From Ferribacterium limneticum (lineage in GTDB: Bacteria > Pseudomonadota > Gammaproteobacteria > Burkholderiales > Rhodocyclaceae), in NCBI RefSeq assembly GCF_020510585.1, contig NZ_CP075190.1, forward strand, positions 4,338,001 through 4,402,000: a DNA stretch of 64,000 nucleotides, written 5' to 3'. Positions 21,928-31,020 of this stretch are shown one piece after another. Numbering within the stretch: position 1 is the first letter of the stretch; each line of letters starts with the position of its first letter. The notes beneath the pieces were generated by a model, which was not told the origin of the DNA, did no database searches, and saw only the letters and a list, made by a program, of their open reading frames with translations. Made by a program: the position numbers and the translations under genes.

Positions 21928-22347
21928 TCATCCGCTCCCTGCATGGCCCGCCGAATGGCGTCGTTGGAAAAACCACGATATTGCAGGAAACGCATCTGTT
22001 TGCCACGCTCTTCGGCAGTTTCCGGCGGTCGACCGAATTTTTTGGCCCAAATAACACGGCAGCGCTCGGTTTCATCACCGGCTTCGGGCAGGGCCGTGGC
22101 GATGTCGGCATCGCTGACCCCTTGCTGGCGCAACTCCTGCCGCAGTCGCGCATCGCCGTAACGTCTTCCGCGCACGGCGACCCGTTGGGTGGCGTAGCGG
22201 CAATCAGAGAGCAGGCGTTCGGCCTGCAGGGTATCGAGCACCACCGACAGCTCTTCCGCCGATTCGGCATGCGGAGCGAGCTTGGCCTGCAAGCCGGCCC
22301 GGCTGTAATCACGCCGGGTCAGCAATTGCAGGGCGCGGACGCGCAGG

Positions 22348-22355
<8 letters not shown>
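21924..22355 (-). CDS. recX: Regulatory protein RecX
   Basis: 143 residues from ATG 22355, giving [18 protein letters not shown]; the longer open frame upstream is a shadow of recA. Typical RecX elements are [34 protein letters not shown] and [16 protein letters not shown]. RecX caps RecA filaments and limits recombination. The start overlaps the recA stop by 8 bases, so it is translationally coupled to recA. Confidence 0.92.
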
Positions 22356-23376
<1,021 letters not shown>

Positions 23377-23545
23377 GGTGTTACCTCGGAAATTTGAGCG
23401 GATTATGGCACAGGGGCCAAAGATGGAATAGAAATTGCTGAGCTTGATCGACAGGTCAATTGCTTCGGATATGCAATCGTCAGCCTTCAATTTCAGTGAT
23501 GACGCGGAAAGGACAGGGTATATTCCAGCCCGCTCCGCACTTACT

Positions 23546-23573
23546 TTTATACTGTGTATAAATACAGTACTCA
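23546..23573 (-). promoter_or_regulatory. SOS (LexA) box and promoter of recA
   Basis: On the minus strand TGAGTA (-35, 23568-23573), then a 16-base spacer that is itself the LexA box CTGTATTTATACACAG (23552-23567), then TATAAA (-10, 23546-23551). This is the same layout as the E. coli recA promoter, where the box fills the spacer. Predicted start near 23540 gives a leader of about 165 bases. Confidence 0.85.
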
Positions 23574-23577
23574 TACC

Positions 23578-23814
23578 ATGGCCGCTTGGCAAGAAAATTC
23601 TGCATTCAAATCAACGCTCGGCAAGCTGCTGCTCGGTGTTTCGCTAGCCGTCCTGGCGCCTCAGGGCTGGGCCAAGCCAGCGCCGTGGTACTGGTGGGCG
23701 AGCCACTCGACCGACCATCGCGTCTGCGCGCAGACTTCGCCGGGCGCCGGCTGGTTTCGCGAGAGCACGGCATTCAGCGACAGCGGCTGCAGTATCCGGG
23801 TGAAGGCATTTTGA
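23578..23814 (+). CDS. Small secreted hypothetical protein beside recA
   Basis: 78 residues from ATG 23578. A signal peptide is likely ([21 protein letters not shown]), followed by a mature part of about 40 residues with two cysteines ([18 protein letters not shown] and SGCSIRV). The LexA box of recA ends only 10 bases upstream of the start, so a divergent transcript would also be SOS-repressed. The stop codon overlaps the TTG start of the next gene. No family is recognised with certainty. Confidence 0.6.
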   Translation: MAAWQENSAFKSTLGKLLLGVSLAVLAPQGWAKPAPWYWWASHSTDHRVCAQTSPGAGWFRESTAFSDSGCSIRVKAF

Positions 23815-24464
23815 CGGCCTATTTTCCGCCGCCCGACAACGGCTTGGCCATCATCCATGTCGATAACGAAATCATCGTCGTCGATAAACCGGCCGGGCTG
23901 CTCTCCGTCCCGGGGCGTGGGGAGGGCATGGACGACTGCCTGGCGTCGCGCGTTCAGGCCCGTTTTCCCGATGCGCTGATTGCCCATCGCCTCGACATGT
24001 CTACCTCCGGCCTGCTCGTTCTGGCGCGCGGCGCGGAAATGCATAGCCGGCTATCGCGCTTTTTCCGCGAACGGCAGATCGACAAGCGTTACGTCGCCGT
24101 CGTTTTCGGGCTGATGGCTGACGATGCCGGCGAGGTTGAGCTGCCGTTGATCTGTGACTGGCCGAATCGGCCGCGACAAAAGGTCGATTTCGAGATCGGC
24201 AAGCCGTCGCTGACCCGTTTTCGCGTCGTCAGCCGAGATCCGGACGCCAACACGACGCGCGTCGAACTCGAGCCGGTGACCGGCCGGTCGCACCAGTTGC
24301 GCGTCCATATGGCATCGCTCGGCCACCCGATTCTCGGCGACGACCTGTACGGCGGTGTGGCGACTGCGCTGGCTGATCGACTGCTGCTGCACGCCATGGA
24401 TTTGGGCCTTTTTCACCCGTTGACCGCAGCAGCCATCCAATTTCATTCCGACGCCCCGTTTTGA
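23811..24464 (+). CDS. rluA: RluA-family RNA pseudouridine synthase
   Basis: 217 residues from TTG 23811, which overlaps the upstream stop (TTGA) and follows GTGAAGG. HRLDMSTSGLLVLAR holds the catalytic aspartate, and VDKPAGLLSVPGRG plus GRSHQLRVHMASLGHPILGD are the flanking RluA motifs. The short length without an S4 domain fits RluA (23S U746 and tRNA U32) better than RluC/D, but the exact target is inferred. Start choice is moderately sure. Confidence 0.82.
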   Translation: MTAYFPPPDNGLAIIHVDNEIIVVDKPAGLLSVPGRGEGMDDCLASRVQARFPDALIAHRLDMSTSGLLVLARGAEMHSRLSRFFRERQIDKRYVAVVFGLMADDAGEVELPLICDWPNRPRQKVDFEIGKPSLTRFRVVSRDPDANTTRVELEPVTGRSHQLRVHMASLGHPILGDDLYGGVATALADRLLLHAMDLGLFHPLTAAAIQFHSDAPF

Positions 24465-24500
24465 CGCTGTGAAACCGCACAACGACCGTATAATTTTTGC

Positions 24501-24529
24501 GTTTTAATCCTTTTTTCCGGTTGACCGTA
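24501..24529 (-). repeat. Dispersed repeat copy R4, upstream of symporter
   Basis: On the minus strand TTACGGTCAACCGG, six A, then a decayed second half (GGATTAAAAC). It ends 5 bases before the ATG of the symporter, so it occupies the whole leader after a TATAAT at 24489-24494. Confidence 0.75.
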
Positions 24530-24534
24530 AGATC

Positions 24535-26082
24535 ATGCTGATCTGGTTCGTCGTTCTCTACCTGATGGTTTCCATCGGCATCGGCCTGTTTGCCGCGACC
24601 CGCGTCCATAGCGCCAAGGATTTCGCTGTGGCCGGCCGCCATTTGCCGCTGCCGGTCGTCACCGCCACTGTCTTCGCCACCTGGTTCGGCGCCGAAGCCG
24701 TCTTCGGCGTTTCCGCCACCTTCGTCAAGGATGGCCTGACCGGCGTCGTTGCCGACCCCTTCGGCTCGTCGATGTGCCTGATCATCGCCGGCGTTTTCTT
24801 CTCGCGGAAACTCTACAAGCTCAACATCCTGACCCTCGGCGACTATTTCCGCCTGCGCTACAACCGCACGGTCGAGGTGCTGACCACGCTGTGCATCGTC
24901 GCCTCCTACCTCGGCTGGGTATCGGCCCAGATCAAGGCGCTCGGGCTGGTCTTCAATGTCGTCACCGCCGGTTATGTCAGCCAGACGGCGGGCATGATCC
25001 TCGGCGCGGCCATCGTCCTGACTTACACGACCTTTGGCGGCATGCTCTCGGTGGCCATCCTCGATTTCGTCCAGATGGGCGTCATCATGGGCGGCATGCT
25101 GTACATCGGCTACGTTGTCTCCGGGCTGACCGGCGGCGTCGAAATGGTCGTCAATCACGCCTCGGCAGCCGGCAAACTCGATTTCTTCCCGCCGCCCGAC
25201 CCGTGGCTGTGGCTGACCTTCCTCGGTGCCTGGATCACCATGATGCTCGGCTCGATCCCGCAGCAGGACGTCTTCCAGCGCATCACCTCGGCCAAGAGTC
25301 AGAACATCGCGCTGTGGGGCTCCATCCTCGGCGCCTCGATCTATTTCTGCTTCACCTTCGTGCCGATGTTCATCGCCTATTCGGCAACGCTGATCGACCC
25401 GGACCTGTTCAACGGCCTGATGCAGACCGACTCGCAGCTCGTCCTCCCGACGCTGGTGCTGCAACACACCCCGATCTTCGCCCAGGCGATCTTCTTCGGC
25501 GCCGTGCTGTCGGCCATCATGAGCTGCTCGTCGGCCACCTTGCTGGCGCCATCCGTCGCCTTCTCGGAAAACATCGTGCGCGGCTTCTACCCGCACATGG
25601 GCGACCACCAGTTTTTGCGTGTCATGCGCGGCTCCATCGTCGTCTTTGCCGGCATCGTCCTTGGCTTCGCGCTGTATTCCAACGCCAGCATTTTCAAGAT
25701 GGTCGAAAACGCCTACAAGATCACGCTGGCCGGCGCCTTCGTGCCGCTCTTTTTCGGCGCCTTCTGGAAGCGGGCGACGACGCAGGGTGCGCTGGCTGCC
25801 ATTTTCGGCGGCCTGTCAGCGTGGATCCTGATTGAAGTGCTGGTCAGCGTCAGCGGCCAGCCATCCGGCGCGCCCGAGTACGCCTACGCCCTGGTCGGCA
25901 TCGGCCAGGCCGTGCCGCCGCAGCTGATCGGGCTGGCCGTCAGCATCCTCGGCATGATCGCCGGATCGCTGTTGCCGCAATGGGTCGGCCACCCGCTGCC
26001 ACACGAAGACGTCCACGAAGCCCTGCATCATAGGGCGGCGGCGGAAACCCATCACGCCACCGAACATCCGCACCACCACTAA
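24535..26082 (+). CDS. Sodium:solute symporter (SSS family)
   Basis: 515 residues with about 13 hydrophobic helices. The N-terminus (LYLMVSIGIGLFAATR, DFAVAGRHLP, TVFATWFGAEAVFG) and the middle (GWVSAQIKALGLVFN, LGSIPQQDVFQRITSAKSQ) are typical of the SSS family. The C-terminal tail is His-rich (HHRAAAETHHATEHPHHH), possibly metal-binding. The solute cannot be named. The ribosome binding site is poor because repeat copy R4 fills the leader. Confidence 0.88.
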   Translation: MLIWFVVLYLMVSIGIGLFAATRVHSAKDFAVAGRHLPLPVVTATVFATWFGAEAVFGVSATFVKDGLTGVVADPFGSSMCLIIAGVFFSRKLYKLNILTLGDYFRLRYNRTVEVLTTLCIVASYLGWVSAQIKALGLVFNVVTAGYVSQTAGMILGAAIVLTYTTFGGMLSVAILDFVQMGVIMGGMLYIGYVVSGLTGGVEMVVNHASAAGKLDFFPPPDPWLWLTFLGAWITMMLGSIPQQDVFQRITSAKSQNIALWGSILGASIYFCFTFVPMFIAYSATLIDPDLFNGLMQTDSQLVLPTLVLQHTPIFAQAIFFGAVLSAIMSCSSATLLAPSVAFSENIVRGFYPHMGDHQFLRVMRGSIVVFAGIVLGFALYSNASIFKMVENAYKITLAGAFVPLFFGAFWKRATTQGALAAIFGGLSAWILIEVLVSVSGQPSGAPEYAYALVGIGQAVPPQLIGLAVSILGMIAGSLLPQWVGHPLPHEDVHEALHHRAAAETHHATEHPHHH

Positions 26083-26218
26083 ATCTTGGCGAAACTCCCG
26101 GATGCTCAGGATTTACCTGACAGTGTGACCAACCGTCACCTGAAAATCCCGTACGCCACCATCATTGTTACGACACATAAGGGCTGACGGGCCGGCCAAT
26201 CACCCCTAAAATCAGGTC

Positions 26219-27277
26219 ATGGCACATCACGGTCGTGGCCCCATTCTGCTTTCCCGCTACCTGGCGCTCGCCTGGTGCGGACTGGTCGTGTACGGCAGCC
26301 TGCACCCGTTTACCGGCTGGCGCGACACCGGCGTCTCGCCGATTGCCTTCCTCGAAGGCGGCTGGCCGCGCTACTGGACGGTCTTCGACCTGGCGGCCAA
26401 TGTCGCGGTCTACCTGCCTTTGGGCTTCTTTTTGACGCTGGCGTTGAGCAACCTGCCCTGGCGCTTCACCGCCCTGATCCTCGCCGTACTGCTCACCGGC
26501 AGCGTCAGTTTCGGTCTCGAAACGCTGCAGACCTGGCTACCCTCGCGCGTCCCATCCAATCTCGACCTCGCCTGCAACACGCTGGGCGGGCTGCTCGGCG
26601 CGCTGTGGGCGCAACACGTCGGGCCACGCGTTTTTGCCCGCCTCGCCGCACTCGAACACCGGCTGATCGCCCCCATCCCGCACGCCGAACTCGGCCTGAC
26701 GCTGCTCGGCCTGTGGCTGCTCGTCCCGCTCTCGCCGGAAACACTGCTCTTTGGCGCCGGCGATTTGCGACAGATTTTCGGGTTTACCGGCGCCGTTCCC
26801 TTCGCCGCCGAGAGCTTCGTCATGATCGAGGCCAGCATCACCGCCTTCAATGTCGTCGCCGTCGGTCTGATCGTCCGCATGCTGTGCGCGCGGCTGCTTT
26901 TTGCCTACCTCATCGTGCCGCTCTTCCTGTTCCTCTGTCTGGTCATCAGCACCGTCGCCGCTGCCGTTCTGGTCAGCCCGGCCGATTCACTGGCCTGGCT
27001 GACGCCGGGCGCCAGGCTCGGGCTGGTCGTCGGTGGCGGCATTCTTGCCGTCGCCATCGCCCTGCCGGTAGCGCCGCGCCTGATGATTGCCGTGCTGGCA
27101 CTGTTGGCGGGTACTGTGCTGGTCAACATGGCACCGCCCAACCCCTATTCGGAAGCTGCGCTGGCCGTCTGGCGGCAAGGGCACTTTCTCAACTTCAATG
27201 GCCTGACGCGCCTGGTCGCTACCCTATGGCCTTTCCTGACCCTGCCCTTCCTGTTTCTGACGACGCGCCGGACCTAG
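26219..27277 (+). CDS. VanZ-family membrane protein
   Basis: 352 residues, about ten hydrophobic helices. The first third has the VanZ pattern: YGSLHPFTGW, DLAANVAVYLPLGFFL, GLETLQTWLPSR and SNLDLACNTLGGLLGAL. The rest is a membrane extension seen in long proteobacterial members. The function of such proteins outside vancomycin-resistance clusters is unknown. Its last 52 bases overlap the start of the P-type ATPase gene in another frame. Confidence 0.82.
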   Translation: MAHHGRGPILLSRYLALAWCGLVVYGSLHPFTGWRDTGVSPIAFLEGGWPRYWTVFDLAANVAVYLPLGFFLTLALSNLPWRFTALILAVLLTGSVSFGLETLQTWLPSRVPSNLDLACNTLGGLLGALWAQHVGPRVFARLAALEHRLIAPIPHAELGLTLLGLWLLVPLSPETLLFGAGDLRQIFGFTGAVPFAAESFVMIEASITAFNVVAVGLIVRMLCARLLFAYLIVPLFLFLCLVISTVAAAVLVSPADSLAWLTPGARLGLVVGGGILAVAIALPVAPRLMIAVLALLAGTVLVNMAPPNPYSEAALAVWRQGHFLNFNGLTRLVATLWPFLTLPFLFLTTRRT

Positions 27278-29943
27278 CCTGGCATGCCGACACCGCCGAA
27301 GCGGCCGCCCAACGGCTGGGGGTTGATCACGCCACCGGCCTGGCCGACGACGAAGCGGCCTCCCGCCTTACCCGCCACGGCCCCAACAGCCTGACCGAAC
27401 GCCCCGGCAAGCCGGCCTGGCGACGCTTCGCCGACCAGGTCATGCAACCGCTCGTGCTGGTCCTCGTCGCCGCCGGAGCCATCACCGGCGCCCTCGGCGA
27501 AGTCGTGGACGCCAGCGTGATTTTTGGCGTCGTCATCACCAATGCCATCATCGGCTACTGGCAGGAAGCCAAAGCCGAAGGCGCCCTGGCCGCGCTGGCG
27601 CGCAGCGTCACCACGCCGGTCACCGTCCGTCGTGGCGGCCAGCGCAAGCAGCTTGAAGCGACGCAACTGGTCCCCGGCGACATCGTCATGCTCGCTGCCG
27701 GCGACCGCATTCCGGCCGACCTCCGGCTGATCCAGCAGCACGAACTGCACACCGACGATTCGATGCTGACCGGCGAATCGCAGCCCGTCACCAAGGACAT
27801 CGCCGCGCTGCACCCCGACACCGTGCTCGCCGACCGCCTCAACATGGCCTACGCCGGTACCACGGTGGTCGCCGGGCAGGGCAGCGGGCTGGTCATCGCC
27901 ACCGGCGACGCCACCGAAACCGGGCGCATCGCTGGCCTGATCGCCGCCGCGCCCGATCTGGTCACGCCGCTGACGCGCAAGATGGCGACCTTCTCGAACT
28001 GGCTGCTGTGGGCCATCGGCGGGCTGGCGCTGCTTACCGTCGGCGTCGGGCTGGCCCGCGGCGGTTCGGCTTTCGACATGTTCATCGCCGCCGTGGCGCT
28101 CGCCGTCGGCGCCATTCCCGAAGGTCTGCCGGCCGCCGTGACCGTTACGCTGGCCATCGGCGTCGCCCGCATGGCCAAACGGCGGGCCATCATCCGCCAT
28201 CTGCCGGCGGTCGAAACGCTGGGCAGTACGACGGTGATTTGCTCGGACAAGACCGGCACGCTGACCGAAAACGCCATGACCGTGCGCGTCCTGTGGTGCG
28301 CCGGCGAAGGTTATGCCGTCGGTGGCCACGGCTACGCGCCGGAAGGCGCCATCACCCACGACGAAATGCCGGCCGATATCGACGGCGCCCTGCGCGAAGC
28401 CCTGATCGCCGGGGCGCTGTGCAACGACGCCTCGCTGCGCCACGAGCACGGCCAATGGAAAATTACCGGCGACCCGACCGAAGCCGCGCTGATCGTCGCC
28501 GCGCGCAAGGGCAAGCTCGACGAACACACGCTGGGCAAGCTCTTTCCGCGTCGCGACGTGCTGCCTTTCGACGCCACCCGGCAATTCATGGCCACCGCCC
28601 ACGAGGGCGACGGGCAGGGCGTTGTCTACGTCAAGGGCGCCCTCGAACGCCTGCTGCCGCTGTGCGTCGATCGCTTGTCGGCGAATGGCCAACCGCTGCC
28701 CATCGACCGCGCAGCCATCGAAAAAGTGGCCTGCGCCTATGCCGAACAGGGCATGCGCGTGCTGCTGCTGGCCCGACGCGATTTCAATTTTGGCCAAAAT
28801 TTCCGGTTGACCGTGGAAGGCATCGAAAAACTCACCCTGATCGGCCTCGTCGGCATGATCGACCCGCCGCGCAAGGCCGCCATCGGCGCCATCCGCAACT
28901 GCCATTCGGCCGGCATCCGGGTCAAGATGATCACCGGCGACCACGCTGTCACGGCGCTCGCCATCGCCCGCCAGATCGGGCTCAATGCGGAAAAAGCGCT
29001 GACCGGCCGCGAACTGGCCCAGCTCGACGACACCGCGCTGGGCGAAGCCGCCCACAGCGTCGACGTCTTTGCCCGTGTCGAACCGGAACAGAAGCTGCGC
29101 CTCGTCGGCGCCCTGCAGGCGCGCGGCGAAGTCGTCGCAATGACCGGCGACGGCGTCAACGACGCACCCGCCCTCAAGCAGGCCGACATCGGCATCGCCA
29201 TGGGCCTGGCCGGCACCGAAGTGGCCAAGGAAGCAGCGGCCATGGTCCTCACCGACGACAATTTCGCCAGCATCGAGGCGGCCGTCGAGGAGGGCCGGGG
29301 CGTCTGGGACAACCTCGTCAAGTTCATCACCTGGACCCTACCGACCAACTTTGGCGAAGGCCTCGTCATCGTCGCCGCCATCCTCTTCGGCAGCACGCTG
29401 CCAATCACTCCGCTGCAGATTTTGTGGATCAACATGACCACCGCCGTCCTGCTCGGCCTGCCCCTCGCCTTCGAGCCGATCGAGCGCGGCGTCATGCGTC
29501 GGGCGCCACGCCGGCTCGACCAGCCGGTGCTCGACAGCGGCCTGATCCGGCGCATCGTCCTCGTCTCCTTCCTGCTGTTGGCCGGCGCCTTCGGCCTCTT
29601 CCTGCTTGAACTGGATCAGGGTCACAGCCTGGCCGAAGCACGCACCGTCGCCGTCAACGTCTTCGTCATGGTCGAAGCCGCCTACCTCTTCAACTGCCGT
29701 TCGCTGACCCGCAGTTTCTGGAGCCAGGGCCTGTTTTCGAATCCATGGATCTGGGCCGGTCTGGGCAGCATGCTCGCCCTGCAACTGGCGATGACCTACC
29801 TGCCGGTGATGAATCGGCTATTCCAGACGGCACCGATCGGGCTGATGGAATGGGCGGAAATAGTCGCCGTCGCCTTGCTCTGTTCGACGCTCATCGGGCT
29901 TGAAAAGCATCTTGCTGCCCGCCTGGCCCGCCGCACCACCTGA
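27226..29943 (+). CDS. P-type cation-transporting ATPase (P2 type)
   Basis: 905 residues from ATG 27226; an open frame continues far upstream but is the shadow of the VanZ gene. The cation-ATPase N-domain, TGES actuator loop (MLTGESQPVTKD), the phosphorylated Asp in CSDKTGTLTEN, MITGDH, and TGDGVNDAPALKQADIGIAMG are all intact, as is the C-terminal membrane domain. It resembles the PMA1/SERCA-like P2 group, moving Ca2+, Mn2+ or monovalent cations; the ion is not decided. Repeat copy R5 is read in frame as DFNFGQNFRLTVE (about residues 519-531) before LIGLVGMIDPPR. Confidence 0.93.
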   Translation: MAFPDPALPVSDDAPDLAWHADTAEAAAQRLGVDHATGLADDEAASRLTRHGPNSLTERPGKPAWRRFADQVMQPLVLVLVAAGAITGALGEVVDASVIFGVVITNAIIGYWQEAKAEGALAALARSVTTPVTVRRGGQRKQLEATQLVPGDIVMLAAGDRIPADLRLIQQHELHTDDSMLTGESQPVTKDIAALHPDTVLADRLNMAYAGTTVVAGQGSGLVIATGDATETGRIAGLIAAAPDLVTPLTRKMATFSNWLLWAIGGLALLTVGVGLARGGSAFDMFIAAVALAVGAIPEGLPAAVTVTLAIGVARMAKRRAIIRHLPAVETLGSTTVICSDKTGTLTENAMTVRVLWCAGEGYAVGGHGYAPEGAITHDEMPADIDGALREALIAGALCNDASLRHEHGQWKITGDPTEAALIVAARKGKLDEHTLGKLFPRRDVLPFDATRQFMATAHEGDGQGVVYVKGALERLLPLCVDRLSANGQPLPIDRAAIEKVACAYAEQGMRVLLLARRDFNFGQNFRLTVEGIEKLTLIGLVGMIDPPRKAAIGAIRNCHSAGIRVKMITGDHAVTALAIARQIGLNAEKALTGRELAQLDDTALGEAAHSVDVFARVEPEQKLRLVGALQARGEVVAMTGDGVNDAPALKQADIGIAMGLAGTEVAKEAAAMVLTDDNFASIEAAVEEGRGVWDNLVKFITWTLPTNFGEGLVIVAAILFGSTLPITPLQILWINMTTAVLLGLPLAFEPIERGVMRRAPRRLDQPVLDSGLIRRIVLVSFLLLAGAFGLFLLELDQGHSLAEARTVAVNVFVMVEAAYLFNCRSLTRSFWSQGLFSNPWIWAGLGSMLALQLAMTYLPVMNRLFQTAPIGLMEWAEIVAVALLCSTLIGLEKHLAARLARRTT
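28781..28818 (-). repeat. Dispersed repeat copy R5, inside P-type ATPase gene
   Basis: A full copy on the minus strand: TTCCACGGTCAACCGG, then AAATTTTGGCCAAAATTG and GAAAT. Here the second half is a perfect palindrome (AATTTTGGCCAAAATT). It is antisense to the gene yet leaves the reading frame open. Confidence 0.88.
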
Positions 29944-30005
29944 TCACCTTCATGTCATAATTTGGGCGTCTTCCATCCCCTCTTGCCGAGAGGTCGATTT
30001 TTCCC

Positions 30006-30890
30006 ATGTCCTTGTTCTCCATCAACGCACCGCGTCTGCTCGCCGCCGGACTCATCCTCGCCAGCAGTCTGGCCCAGGCCGCCGATCCGATTTACTTCCA
30101 GTTTCGCGACTTGCTGGCGGACAAGGCAATCCGCTCCGTGCTTGACCCCAGGATCAGGATTTATCTCGCCAACGACGCCTCGCCGACCATCGTCGAATCC
30201 GCCGCGCCCGATACCTACACCGGCACGGGCATTTCCATAAACCCTTTCGGTGGCTCGAAGCGGCACTGTGTGGAAGCGTTCACCAACGCCATCAGGTCCA
30301 TGGTCAGCGACGCTGTTGCCGGCGGTTACGACAGCATCCTCAACCTGCGCGCCATGGACGGCGACACCCCCGCCCAGGATCCGAACGGATTCAGCTGCAC
30401 ACCGGCCTACAAGGTCACGGTGCTCAGCCTGCATTCCACCTTAGGTGCTACGGCCGACACCGTCCAGCGCGCCGCCGAGGACGACCAGCGTTTGCTCCGC
30501 GCCCCCTATCGCGAGCCTTGGGAAGAGTCGATCTACGTCGCGCTCGCGCCCATTGCCGACTCCCCCGAAGCCCAGGCTATTTTTGCCGACAAGGTAAAGG
30601 GCTACTGGGGCATCGACGCCCCGGACTACCGGGTGCGCGGCATTCCAGAAGACTACGCTGGCTCCGCTACGGTGAACCGCCAGGACCTCCAGGCTTCCTG
30701 CAAGCAAGCCGTACTCAATACGCTCAAGGATATGGTTGGCGACGCCACCGAACGCGGCTTCGACTCGCTGATCCGGATTCGCAGCCACATGTACGAACAG
30801 ACCACGCCAGGCATGGCCAGCATCGAATGCGAGATCGGCAAAAAGGCTGTCTTCGTAAAGCTTCAGGGAACGTTGGCCAATCGGCGCTGA
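30006..30890 (+). CDS. Secreted protein with tandem duplicated domain
   Basis: 294 residues with a signal peptide (residues 1-26, ending AQAA). Two similar units follow. Unit 1 runs from Cys88 (CVEAFTNAIRSMVSDA, GGYDSILNLR) to Cys131 and ends LSLHSTL. Unit 2 runs from Cys232 (CKQAVLNTLKDMVGDA, RGFDSLIRIR) to Cys275 and ends VKLQGTL. The cysteine spacing is 43 residues in both. The pattern recalls the small secreted proteins often labelled excinuclease ATPase subunit; that label is misleading and the function is unknown. Confidence 0.7.
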   Translation: MSLFSINAPRLLAAGLILASSLAQAADPIYFQFRDLLADKAIRSVLDPRIRIYLANDASPTIVESAAPDTYTGTGISINPFGGSKRHCVEAFTNAIRSMVSDAVAGGYDSILNLRAMDGDTPAQDPNGFSCTPAYKVTVLSLHSTLGATADTVQRAAEDDQRLLRAPYREPWEESIYVALAPIADSPEAQAIFADKVKGYWGIDAPDYRVRGIPEDYAGSATVNRQDLQASCKQAVLNTLKDMVGDATERGFDSLIRIRSHMYEQTTPGMASIECEIGKKAVFVKLQGTLANRR

Positions 30891-30949
30891 TTGCCAAAAA
30901 AAGCAGTCAAGCTTGAACTATTTGCCGTGCCCCGCGACGCGCGTGACTG

Positions 30950-30986
30950 TCTACGGTCAACCGGAAAAAACGCCCAAATTTGAAAT
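30950..30986 (+). repeat. Dispersed repeat copy R6
   Basis: TCTACGGTCAACCGG, six A, CGCCCAAATTTGAAAT. It lies between two convergent genes (secreted protein and MFS transporter), 35 bases from the MFS stop codon. Confidence 0.85.
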
Positions 30987-31020
30987 GCGCCCTCGTTTTC
31001 TGCCTGGGCACGTCTCGCTT

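Noticed and set aside
22026..22053. CGGTCGACCG followed by AATTTTTTGGCCCAAAT in recX, similar to the dispersed repeat
   Set aside because: It encodes the conserved RecX segment WAKKFGRPP and has several mismatches, so likeness by coding constraint is more probable.
26275..27225. Extension of the ATPase frame through the VanZ gene
   Set aside because: Arg/Pro-rich shadow sequence; the ATPase family N-terminus starts at 27226.
27274..29055. Long open frame antisense to the P-type ATPase gene
   Set aside because: Low-complexity Gly/Asp/Gln/Arg composition typical of the shadow of a GC-rich gene; the sense strand has all ATPase motifs.
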